From Centropus unirufus (taxonomy: Eukaryota; Chordata; Aves; Cuculiformes; Centropidae), in the NCBI GenBank assembly GCA_013397695.1, contig VYZI01000029.1:1732628-1796627 (forward strand): a stretch of 64,000 bases of DNA, in the 5' to 3' direction. Positions 11,001 through 21,283 of the stretch are shown here, in pieces (the first letter of the stretch is position 1; each line of letters begins with the position of its first letter). The notes beneath the pieces are model-generated. The model worked only from the letters and a program-made list of their open reading frames with translations. It was not told where the DNA came from and did not search any database. A program made the position numbers and the translations under genes.

Positions 11001-14000
11001 GGTGAGACTGAATTATTACCCATAAATTTTGGAAAAGGACAGTGAAGACACTACAAAAATGGGGAAGAGGAGGTACTAGAAGAAATTTCTGTGAGTTCTG
11101 TAAACTAATTCAATCTTCTGTTACTATGTAAAAACTGTAGTTTTCCACAAAACGTGCAAAAGAAAGTTCACAGTGCATTTTCAAGTTAGAGTGAAGGAAA
11201 GCGCCAGGGACTTCTTGAAATTAGGATTAAAAGGAAATCCAGAAATTCTTTACCTCCCCCCACTAAACAAGAACAAATAAACAAATACGACTCAGTTTCA
11301 AGCTAAGATAAAAAAACTCATTAAAGAGAATAACGAGAGATGGAAAACACTTGGGCATCAGCAATATGGCACGTAAAAATATCACTCACAGTAAAGTCTG
11401 TTATACTGAAAAACAAATATTACCTCAGTGGGTTGGGGCAATATTGCAACAGTCATTGTACTGGTGTGAATGCGTCCTTGTTTTTCCGTTTTTGGCACCC
11501 GCTGTACACGATGTACTCCTCCTTCAAACTTCATGTACTTGTAAGCCTCAAGACCTGCTAAACTGGCAACTGCATGTCTTAAACCACCTTAAATACAGAA
11601 GAAGAACAGTTGTAAAGCTGAGAAAAAAAAAGAGAAACTGTTGGCCTTATATTGTTATATTTCAAACACTGTATTTAGATACTATTGTCAGTTGATTCTT
11701 AAATTATGAATTTCCAACTTGAGTAGTTTGGCAGAATGACACTAAAAAAGCAAGAAAACTCTCAAAACTAAAGTCAGACATACATATTTACAAACTATCT
11801 CAAGTAAACAACTGTCAATTTCTTTTTTTATAGAGTTCAATCTTATTTTTCATACCTATGAAAAGATCGTCTGCAAACCACATACCTACACATACAATCA
11901 TAAATCATATTAGAACTCTAACACCAGTCATCAGTTTACATAAAAATCAAATTTTGGAAGCTAACTTCAGAAACTACATCAGCATTTTTATTGTTAGTTC
12001 AGAACTTTATCATTCAATGAGAAAAAAACCCCAACTCTAACTAAAGTATGAGTATTATTCACCATCCTCATCCATTCTCCTCTATGCAGCCTACCCATAT
12101 CTCATCTCCATTTAACTTTAACCTTAGGTCCCTTGGAGCTAGCAGAACTCCAACTTCAGATCCTCCTAACAATACATATATCTAAATACTTAATAATATA
12201 CTAAAAACTAGCATCCAGAAGGATGGAACTTGGAAGTAAAGCCCGATACAATCATGGTTTCATGACAGAAAGTTTATTACAATACTAGTTTATGGCATTC
12301 TTGCTCTTGTTCGCTAGCGTCAAGCCCTTCAGCCATGCCCGTAAAACTGTGTGAAGGACCAGAGAAGTGATGGCGCTATAAATAAATGTAATTTTCCACC
12401 CATTTTGGTTTTTAATCAAGCTCAGTTCTCAGATCTCGTTCTCAGCACAGTGGATGGTTTGTCAAGGAAATGATTAATGAGGAGAATAGATGACCTTGAA
12501 AGTGCATCGCTGTTTAAGTCTTGCAACACCAACCACACCTGAAGAAAAGAGGCACATGCTTCCCAGAAATACTGGTTTAGGCTACCTGCAGAATATGGAA
12601 ATTAACCATAGGGACAAGGTAGCAGCTGTTTAAAAAAGGAAATTTAGGAAAATGTAGAATCTGAAAATGCCCTACAGAGCAGGGAAAAATCATCAGTCAG
12701 AATGTAGACCAGGTTTTTCATCTCCACAGAGGCTCGCAAATGTTTTTATGCTACAGAAATTTAACATTCCCTCATAACTGTCCTAAAACATATTTCCTTT
12801 TACAGTCATACTTTTAAAAATAACTTAAACCACCTATACCTTTCTCTTGAATCTTTTTTTTCTCCTTCTGACTTCTAGTTTTTTTGTTCTATTTCTAGAA
12901 ATTTATACTACTTTGATTCAAATGCACTGCTCAATGTACCTAGTGCTTCACTAATTCTATTTATAGACATTATCTACTATCAATTCTGTATGATAAATCT
13001 ATCATGTTCAGGATGAATCTGACCTTAAAGCATGTAGTTTAACAAATAAAAATATCTGTCAAAATCTTCAGTTTATATCGGTAAGTGTCATTCTAACAGG
13101 TATTGTGAAGACTTTTTTCTGCTATGCAAATCTTATTCAAATGAACAAAAGATTTCTCCTTTACTTTGAAAGAATCTTACGTAACCTAACATAATTAATA
13201 TTGATGAGTAATAGAACTTACTCCTTTAAATATAAAAGCAACTGCTAAAAAAATCATAAGCAACCTCTGCACATGAGGAAGAAGCCAAGCTATGTCAGGA
13301 GTAAAAATAATGTAAATGTCCACAAGGTTATAACACTACTGACAAGAATTCACGATGAGATAAGCCTTTCTTTGCAAAAACTAATGTCCTGTCTTTTCTC
13401 CCTCACTTCTCCTGGCATTAATATACACACCATGAGTACAGTCTATTTGGGCTGCAGCCACATCTGTGACACATTCAGGCGGGTTTAAGTTTGTAGTGAC
13501 AACTGCAAGCCTCTGGCACTGTAGTATTTAGCATGTGGTAATCAAGAAACTGGTTCAAAAGATGGGTATGTACTTGATACTCCTTCAAATCAATCATGAC
13601 CAACAAAGGTGTAACATGAAATACAGCCAAATCCAATGAAATTTCAACAGACCCTTTACCTTGGCAGGAATGTAGTAGGTCTGACGAATATATTTAGCTC
13701 TTACTAAGTAGATGCTTGCCCCTTTCAATTAAAATGCCCCTCTTTGTCCTAAAAGCTGACATGCATAGAACAAGGGTTGGAGTTTGCAATGGGCTCAGCT
13801 CCTGGCAAAGTATTTGCCTGGTCATGAACAAGGATGAACATGACTTTCCTCTTTCAGCAACAAACTGCACTGTAACACGAAGCTTCTTGTTCCCACCTTC
13901 ACTTGAACCGTGCAAGCAATTCAACAAATGACCTCTAGACCATAGAAAAAGGTTTATTATTAGTAATAAATTTAGATAATAGACAATACCAAATTCAAGC

Positions 14001-17000
14001 CTCATGTATATCAATGTATATTAATTTGAGATAAGCCACTCTAGAAGAAAATTGTGACGCTGTGAGAAACTGAATTCACGTTTATCAACTTGAAATGCGT
14101 CACCTGCTAGGAACTCTAAAGAAGATTGCATGTGTTACAGATATAGCATTTTTAAAATAAAATTGTATTCAAGATTTTTAAAACCATAAGTTTAAGTGAA
14201 ATCCGTCATAAATTAAATTTTATTTGTGTATCTGATCTGTGAAGATCAGCCTCCCTTTATTTGAGGTGTGAATACTGATAACAAATTAAGCCTATACCTA
14301 GATTTTCAAGTTTCAGTTTGTGATATTCAACCGTATTCCTCCATGGAGTCCAATTTTTGAATCTTCTTTAATCCCACAATATATAACAGAGAATCAAAAA
14401 CTGTACTTATGCAAGAAAGCTCTTAAGGCAGAGGAAGACCCTCATTAGAAGGGTAAAGGAGCTCAATGACCAGAGAAGCTTAATTAGGAGAGTTGTGCAT
14501 ATTTATTTTTTGTGAATTTCTATATGGTTGAAGCTAAAAATGTCTGAGGTGCTTGAAAATATTGAGTACAAAATATGGTGTAAGTGAATGGAAGCATTAA
14601 AAGATGCCTCACATTTCTCACAGCCGTATCTGTTGTTGACTGAAGAGATTAGTCTTTCTGACAGATTGCAAATCCTAAACTCCTGGCCTTTACAATTTCC
14701 CCTTCAAATCTTCACGAAAAAAGTAGTGATGAAAGAATGACTACACGTAAAATTTCAGAACCAATCTGAAATAGGAGCAGTAAACTGCACAACTGCCCAT
14801 CTACCGATTCATACGCAGTATAATATATAAATTATCTCCACAGGAAAATGTAGGTAAGCAAAGTGTGCTACCTCAACTCGCTACATCATGGATGATGGTA
14901 AGCATGTAGATATGTTGACACAGACAGACTCAGCCAATTTAGCTTGCTGAGACCTGGGGCTTGCAGTGTGTCAGGCAAAAAACCAAAACCCTTGCCACTG
15001 GTTGGGCATGTCTCCATGTTTTGGATTGCACTTTCACAGGTGGCTTTAGCTGACTGAACTTCTCACTCCTGGAAGGAGGTCCTGGTTTCCCTATTGCCAC
15101 TAGCAGTAGCCACACAATTCTGCCTCCACCACTCTGATGAGTGTTTCTCCTCCCCTCCTGTGCTGGATTACCTGGAAACTATTCAGGGTTTTCTTTTTGT
15201 GTGCTATTTTTCAATTGGATTAACTTGGTAATGAGACTCTGTGTAGACACATAAGCACAATGGCCAAAGGAAGGTCAGCAGCAATGCAAAGCCAGCAGCC
15301 TGATCTTTAAGAAGCAACTTTATACTAACATGTGCCACTGCCTCAGTTTGTTGTGTAAACCCACCAGTTCTCGTCCTTGCAAAGAAACTGTTCCATGAGA
15401 TGCAGTGAACCAACTTCACAGCTTACCATTACCGGAAGATCTAGTTTTTCCACCTCTTTGCATTCAGCTCCCTGTTGCTGCTTATTTTACGCTGACTTAA
15501 CAATTAACTAGGCAAAACTGTCCTAGTGGTAAAAAGCAAATTTCTCCCTGATTAAGTGAAAGGACATCAAAACAGACAAAAAAAAAAAAACAACAGCAAG
15601 AAAGAGGAGTGGAGGGGAGAAGGGAAAAACATCTACCTGTGAAATTTCAGTTGATGACTTTCATAAATAATTGCATCTCTTATCTCTCCTCTCAAAAGTC
15701 TCAACAATTCCCCTACTTTGCTCATCCCTTAGCTGTAACAGCCGAGTTATCCCCAAACATCCCATTTCCTTACATAAACCCTCAGATGACATTATTTCAG
15801 ACAAATTCAAGATGGCTTTGATTTAACCTCAAGAAGAGTTTTAACTATACTGACTTCTCCATACCAAAGGATGCATAATAATTAACAGACTTTCAGCCTG
15901 CCACCAAAGTGATATATAAACACTAGAAACATTAAGTAACTAAGTAGAACACCATATCCAAAATGGTGTTCTAAAAATCTAAATCTAAAATGTAGGTGTT
16001 ATCTGTATTTGTAAAAAAAATAAAGCTAAAATAACATCTGCATCACTTCCTGATTTTTTTTTCTGCCCAGAGTTTAGTTCCATTTTTACATTTTGAAACT
16101 GCGAAAAGACAAGTTTTATTATTTAACACTTTAGTATTTTAATAGTACTTCTGAAATGGAATTTCATTCTCAAATACAGAAGCTGAGGAAAATTGTCCTC
16201 AGACATTCAATCTTCCGCTTCTAAAATTAAGTTGGAATGAATTACCTTCCTGTAGTCAGGAAATTTGTGTCACATGTAGGAGTGTTTCAACTTAAATGAA
16301 AAAGTTACAAAGATTAAGCATTTTCATTACTGACCTATTTCACTGGGAAAGTATTCTAATATTTCAAATTTCCACTTTTTATAGGCAGCATACTGTTGAT
16401 ACATATCAAATATCTCCGAGGTGAACAGCATGGCTTCCTGCCCTCCAACTCCAGCCGTTACTTCCATGACAAGATCACTCTTGTCTGTTTCTTCTGACGG
16501 AATCAAAAGCAAGACTATCTGTGAATACAAAAACACCCAGCTAAGACTTCCCTTTGACGCTGCTTTCTGCAACATGGACAGTACAAAATGCCAGATAAGT
16601 CTGTAGTCAATCTAGGGCGAGTTCTCCTGCTCTGACTTGTTGGTTGCCCAGAGGACAGGTTTCTCACGCCTCTCCCAGTGAAGAAGCAGCAGTCAGAAAG
16701 AGGTGGGGAGGGATGTCACATTGCAGGAAGGTTCCCTGTGTCTGCAGGCGCTACATAGGTCTCTCTCAAGACCTCTGAAACTACACCGAAGTTTTCATCC
16801 ACCAGGAACACTCTGGCATTTGGACACCACAGGATACGTGCTGGTTCTTGCGAGACAGCTGAGCATCTCCCTTCCTGTCAGATTCCCTTTTAAGCTGGTC
16901 CCAGCTACAGAGCTAGGAAAGTATGGATGTTTAAGAAGACTTTCACAAGAACTCAGCTGTATTATTCATTTATTTATTTTTTAAAAAAGGGAGAGCCAGA

Positions 17001-20000
17001 CTTATATAATCTGTAGAAGTAAGACCCACCAGAACCAAAAAACCATATCACAATTTTGAAGGCTCAATCAAAAGGCTGGATGTTTTACAGTCACCTTCTT
17101 TTACTAGCATTAAGAGATGTTTCTTTCCAAAAGCAACTATTTCTTTTGGCAAAGTCTTAAGTCATTATGAAAACATTTATCAAGTGATAGTTGTGGGGTT
17201 GTCAAAGGAATAAAGTATGTCACAATCCATGGAGCTATTCTACTTCACTAGTAACATTAAGGATACGCAAGTTTGTTCATGTAGCCAACATTATTTTTTT
17301 GTTAAATAACCTTTACTATGTATATAAAGTTTAGTTACATAGTATTAAATTTAAAAAAAAACAACCACCAAACTTGGTTGCGTGATACTATACAAGTTTA
17401 ATGGTTCCAATAGACAAAAAACTGGACATGGATAAAGGTTATACCCAGAAAAGACAAACTATAGCATCAACTGATAAAGATTTATTGTTTCAAAGAATTT
17501 AAAATACAGGTAGGCACTTATTGACAGGCTGTCTCTTTACCATCTGAACTTTTCATTTTCCTTAGATAACAGATACTAGTTGAGGGGTACAGTTGGCAGG
17601 GAGGGGAGGTGGAGAAGAATTTATTGTAGACACCTGATTTTGATGAGAAGACAATTGGTTTTGTTAATTTAGGAATGACAAGGAAATAGAGGCTTTTAAA
17701 GGGGATCTAACCTGATGTTTCAGCTCAGCTATCTCTTCTTCACAAGAAGTGATTTCCCTCTCCGCAAGCTTCTGGAAATCTTCACTGTCATCTGGAATAT
17801 TTGAGTATGGTTAATCCTCAGACTTATACCAGTGCCACACCGAGAAAATCCTCTGAAAAATAACCACGTGAAGAACTTACTCTGAAAAAAAATACCACCC
17901 AAACAAGAAAACCACACACCACCCCCACAAAACACTAAATCTGTCAGAAAATGAAATTAATAATACAATTTGTAACAAAGTTGAGCAATACATATTTTGG
18001 ATATGTTTCAGGTATGAGATTTTGGATATTGTTCAGGTATAAGACATAGGAAAATCTGAAATATAACCAAGTTCCACTTAAACATTTAAAGGAGAAAAAC
18101 TCCAAACAAGAAAAAAACCTCAACTGAACACAAAAAAAATGTTGTGCTTGTGGTCACATAGTGGCACAGGCCGCCCAGAGAGGTTGTGGAGTCTCCATCC
18201 ATGGAGCTATTCAAATACCAACTGAACGCAACCCTGAGTGACCTGGTGTAGGTGACCCTGCTTGAGCACAGGGTTGGACTGGGCCGCCTCGAGAGGTCCC
18301 TTCCCACCTCAGTCATTCTGTGATTCTAAGAAATTTCTTTCTGTATTTCTTTGTGACAGGAACAAGGATTCAAAGAGTGAAGCAGCCCCAAAGCTGACAC
18401 TCTTCATTAAAAGGACTGCACACTCAACACTGGATGCAAAAATCTAAAGATAATAGTAGTGGTTTCAAGTATTTTATTGCAGTCAATTTATTCCAGAACC
18501 ACTGCAAAACTTGTAACACATCACTAAAAACAAAGATACAGAAGAAATCTTGCACGAGGAACTTGTAATTTTAAAGTGTTGCTTGACTGATCAATGCTAA
18601 TGCTTTACAATTAAGACTTATTTTTCTGAACTATAGTTTCGATATGTTAAGATGTTCCTTTTCTTTCAGCTCGATATCAAACTTCCTCCTTTCCTCAAAC
18701 AAAAACAAAACAAAACCAACCAACCCAAAATAATAAAAAAAACCCAAACCCTATTTTTTAAGCAGACTCTGATCCACACTGATTCAGCCCACTCACCCAG
18801 AAGAAAACAATATTACCCCCAAAAAGAGAAAATGGCACACACAACGAAGGGGCAACTAGGACGGGTACAGGGCCACGTAACTGCTCAGTTAGCAGCAAGA
18901 GAAGGAAAAGATGAAAGACTTGTTTTTTTCTGCCTACAGCAGGCTTTTAAATGTATTCAGCTGAGAGAGGAGGTGCACTCTCACAATAAAGCCCTATCTT
19001 TTCAGCCCGTAACTGCATTTAGTCATTAGCACATATTTAAATGAAACTTTTTGACTTCATAATTTAGGTTTAACATTGGTGAATTACACCCTAATGCCCA
19101 ATCATATCTGTAAGAAGGAAATTAAAAAGCTAATCATGTGTCAATTCGTTTAAACAAGCATGCTTTACTTGCAGCTGGTTAACAGCATGCACGCTTGACC
19201 AGCTGACTAACTGTAACCCTTTAAAAATGCAATTACTGTACAGTTAAGAAATAATCTATTTAATGGCAGATAACATGCAAAAGTAATAAGCTCTAAAATC
19301 AGTTAAAAATAATATATACAGATATTTTTAAGTATGAACTACAGAGGTGCTCAGTTACTGATTAAGCCCGAGCAATCACATCATTTTGCTGAAGTTGAAA
19401 CAAAGGTCCAAAAACTGGTTTTAACAACGCTGGTTTCTACAGCATGTTCTGAAAGGAGGGGGAAAAAAATCCTCCATTTCATTCCATTTAATTCAGTTAG
19501 TTGGGATCATTGATTAATTTCTTCAAAGAAACCAGTTCTCCTTTTTCAGTCTGAGGGGGGGCGAACAGAAAAAAGAAGAGACCATCTGCTTTCAGACAGT
19601 GTCATCTCCATCAGCCGAAATAACTAGAGTCAACATGCTTCTTTAAGACATATTTAGAGAAGCAATGAGTGTGAGGGGATCTAAGAAATACTTTGTCATC
19701 TGCTGAGTATTTACTGACATTAAAGCACCGTTTTTCTTAATTTTTGGAGGTTCTAACTGCTATAAAAACAAAGTTTGATTCAAGGTAAAAAAAATATTTG
19801 CCATTTGGCAACACTAAAAGTGTGCAGGTATCGACACAATTCAAAGTCACAGCGTGGAGCAGCACAAAGAGATGCAAAGGTTTGTGGCTGCCGTAAGAGA
19901 TGCACGCGGGCAGGGATGCTGATCCGATTTCACAGCAAGAAAAAAATCCATATACACACAAGGCTTACAAGCAGCAGCTGAGGGGACTGGGAGTGTTCAG

Positions 20001-21096
20001 TGTGGAGCAGAGAAGGCTGAGGGGAGACCCTATTGCTCTCCACAACTACTTGAAAGGAGCTTGCAGCGAAGTAGGTGCTGGACTCATCTCTTGAGTGACA
20101 AGCAGTAAGATAAGAGGAAATGGCCTCATGTTGTGCTAGGGGAAGATTAAACTGGATATTCGGCAAATTCTTTACCCAAAGAGTAGGGAAGCATTGGAAT
20201 GGGCTGCCCAGGGAAGTGGTGGAGTCACCATCCCCAGCGGTGCTCAAAACACATGTAGATGTGGAGGCTCGGGAAACGGTTTAGTAGGCATGCTGGTATT
20301 GTGCTGACGGTTGGACTTGATGATCTTAGGGGTCTTTTCCAACCTTTATGATTCTATGAAAAAAAAAAAAAGTTTTCTATCCCCGATTAATTATCCTCGT
20401 TTTATATTAAACAGATGCTATCACGCTGCTCTTCCTTTCAGCGCCAGCGCATGGACGAGTCTTTTCAGTCACCCCCGCTGCCACTTACTCCTGCTCTGAC
20501 CTCTGCCCAGCAAGCTTAGTTTGCTTCCCACAACAGGATCCACAAGGAAAACCTCCCGGCACTTCCCAGGCTGTCCCCGCCTTTCCCGCCACCGCCCCGC
20601 CCCACGCCGGCACACGCCGTCCCCGCCACCTTGGGGCGCTCCGCCAATCGTGTCGGCATATGCAAATCACACCCCGCTCCCCGCCCGCAGACACCGCCCC
20701 CTCCCCGCCTCCTCGGGGCGCTCCGCCAATCGTGTCGGCATATGCAAATCACACTCCTGTAGACACCGCCCCCTCCCCGCTCCTCCCTTGCTTTTCCCGC
20801 CCCTCCCCGGCCCGGCCCGCACCTTGCCGCGCCAGCTCCCGCGTGTCGCTCAGCTCCTGCTCCTTGTGGCGCAGGCGCTGGATCCGCGCCGCCAGCTCCG
20901 TTCCCGCCGCGCCCCGCACCTCCAGCAGGCGGCGTAAGGCGGGGCCGGCGAACAGCTCGTCTAAGCAGGACCAGGCGCTCAGGCCGCGGCGCGGCTGCAG
21001 CCGGCACATCCCCGCCGCTGCTCGGTGGCTCCGGGAGGGCAGCGCGGCCTCCCGGCAGCCCCGCGCCACGCGGAGAGCTCGCGAGAGGAGCCGCAT
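7803..21096 (-). CDS. MTRF1L: MTRF1L, mitochondrial peptide chain release factor 1-like (mtRF1a); complete, 7 coding exons
   Basis: Exons 21096-20823, 17791-17712, 16518-16335, 11587-11424, 10493-10376, 8613-8477 and 8018-7803 total 1173 nt and encode 390 residues; human is about 380 (recalled). All introns are GT/AG and every phase joins. The class I release factor recognises stop codons UAA and UAG on the mitochondrial ribosome and hydrolyses peptidyl-tRNA. Visible features are an Arg-rich N-terminus with almost no acids (a likely mitochondrial targeting peptide), the stop-codon-reading PKT motif at 211-213 within RVQRVPKTEKQGRIHTS, and the catalytic GGQ at 255-257 within RASGAGGQHVNTTDSAVR. 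The start MRLLSRALRVARG was chosen because it resembles human MRSRVLWGAARW; an upstream in-frame ATG at 21225 exists. MTRF1 is excluded by synteny and by the canonical PxT spacing. It ends in TGA. Confidence 0.96.
8019..8476. other. MTRF1L intron 6
   Basis: A 458-nt AT-rich intron with nothing else recognised. Confidence 0.85.
8477..8613 (-). CDS. MTRF1L: MTRF1L exon 6
   Basis: 137 nt, acceptor TTTGCAG, donor CAA|GTAAGT. It encodes GIVSECQQERSQIRNKEKAM followed by a Lys/Glu-rich helix ending RNSVRKIQ, the C-terminal flank of the catalytic domain. Confidence 0.94.
8614..10375. other. MTRF1L intron 5
   Basis: A 1.8-kb AT-rich intron. A small internal repeat (TTCACATTCTGCT twice) lies near 9558-9594. 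No mobile element was recognised. Confidence 0.75.
10376..10493 (-). CDS. MTRF1L: MTRF1L exon 5 (catalytic GGQ exon)
   Basis: 118 nt, acceptor ATGACAG, donor ACAG|GTACTT. It encodes INPKDLRIETKRASGAGGQH and VNTTDSAVRIVHIPT. The GGQ glutamine places water for peptidyl-tRNA hydrolysis. Open reading past the donor (to 10251) is intron. Confidence 0.97.
10494..11423. other. MTRF1L intron 4
   Basis: A 930-nt AT-rich intron with nothing else recognised. Confidence 0.8.
11424..11587 (-). CDS. MTRF1L: MTRF1L exon 4
   Basis: 164 nt, acceptor TATTTAAG, donor GAG|GTAATA. It encodes YMKFEGGVHRVQRVPKTEKQ followed by GRIHTSTMTVAILPQPTE, with the PxT stop-codon recognition motif. Confidence 0.96.
11588..16334. 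other. MTRF1L intron 3
   Basis: A 4.7-kb AT-rich intron. The open frames inside are short and have no recognisable homology. No repeat family was identified by eye. Confidence 0.75.
16335..16518 (-). CDS. MTRF1L: MTRF1L exon 3
   Basis: 184 nt, acceptor TTCACAG, donor ATAG|GTCAGT. It encodes the start of domain 2, including EVTAGVGGQEAMLFTSEIFD and YFPSEIG. The GGQ at residues 143-145 here is the family's AGxGGxEA motif, not the catalytic one. Confidence 0.96.
16519..17711. other. MTRF1L intron 2
   Basis: A 1.2-kb intron with nothing else recognised. Confidence 0.8.
17712..17791 (-). CDS. MTRF1L: MTRF1L exon 2
   Basis: 80 nt between acceptor ATTCCAG and donor CAG|GTTAGA. It encodes DDSEDFQKLAEREITSCEEE and IAELKHQ (first residue split with exon 1), colinear with human DENEDLRKLAENEITLCQKE (recalled). 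It is part of the N-terminal helical domain. Confidence 0.93.
18145..18331 (+). mobile_element. CR1 LINE 3'-end fragment
   Basis: It reads like an avian CR1 3' UTR: GGCACAGGCCGCCCAGAGAG, then GTTGTGGAGTCTCCATCC, GGTTGGACTGGGCC and GAGGTCCCTTCCCACCTCAG, ending in ATTCTGTGATTCTAAG. CR1 copies are usually 5'-truncated, as here. It lies antisense to MTRF1L in intron 1. Confidence 0.92.
19972..20360 (+). mobile_element. CR1 LINE 3'-end fragment
   Basis: It starts near GCTGAGGGGACTGGGAGTGT and runs through GGCTGCCCAGGGAAGTGGTG, TTGGACTTGATGATCTTAGG and TTTTCCAACC to ATGATTCTATG, followed by 12-13 A. It is a longer copy than the one at 18145 and differs in sequence, so probably another CR1 subfamily. 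Antisense to MTRF1L. Confidence 0.93.
20621..20786. repeat. Two-copy 82-bp tandem duplication with CCAAT and octamer motifs
   Basis: A block with GGGGCGCTCCGCCAATCGTG and TCGGCATATGCAAATCACAC occurs at 20633-20672 and again 82 bp later at 20715-20754, identical across this core. Flanks CCCCGCC (20621, 20703) and ACACCGCCCCCTCCCCGC (20691, 20763) also repeat, with an indel between. Each copy holds CCAAT and ATGCAAAT. It sits in MTRF1L intron 1 just after the exon 1 donor. Confidence 0.9.
20823..21096 (-). CDS. MTRF1L: MTRF1L exon 1
   Basis: 91 codons plus 1 nt, ending CAA G|GTGCGG. It encodes the targeting peptide and the start of the N-terminal helical domain (LDELFAGPALRRLLEV, then KEQELSDTRELARQ). 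The exon lies in a CpG island, which explains its Ala- and Arg-rich composition. Confidence 0.9.
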
Positions 21097-21278
21097 GCCC
21101 GGCCAGCGCCCCACGGCCAGCCCCGCCAGCGCCGGAGGTTGCCGAGCCCGTCCGCCCGCCCCGCTTCGGGTTTCCGGAAGTTGCCGAAGACGCTCGGCGG
21201 TGATTCGGGAGCAGTCGGAAACCATCGGGAAGTCTCCCTTCTTCCCGCGGGGCGGTGCCGTCGGGCAGGCGCACTCTG

Positions 21279-21283
21279 ATTGG
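21279..21283 (-). promoter_or_regulatory. CCAAT box in the MTRF1L promoter
   Basis: GTCCAATCAG on the minus strand, a good NF-Y core, about 185 bp upstream of the start codon and inside the CpG island. Confidence 0.5.

Larger units (their letters stand above)
17792..20822. other. MTRF1L intron 1
   Basis: A 3.0-kb intron holding two plus-strand CR1 fragments (18145-18331 and 19972-20360) and, next to the exon 1 donor, a GC-rich duplicated block (20621-20786). Confidence 0.8.

Noticed and set aside
11351..11695. Plus-strand open frame of 114 codons
   Set aside because: Antisense shadow of MTRF1L exon 4.
18652..19029. Plus-strand open frame of 125 codons
   Set aside because: It starts in A-rich low-complexity intron DNA, with Lys/Gln/Asn-biased sequence and no homology seen.
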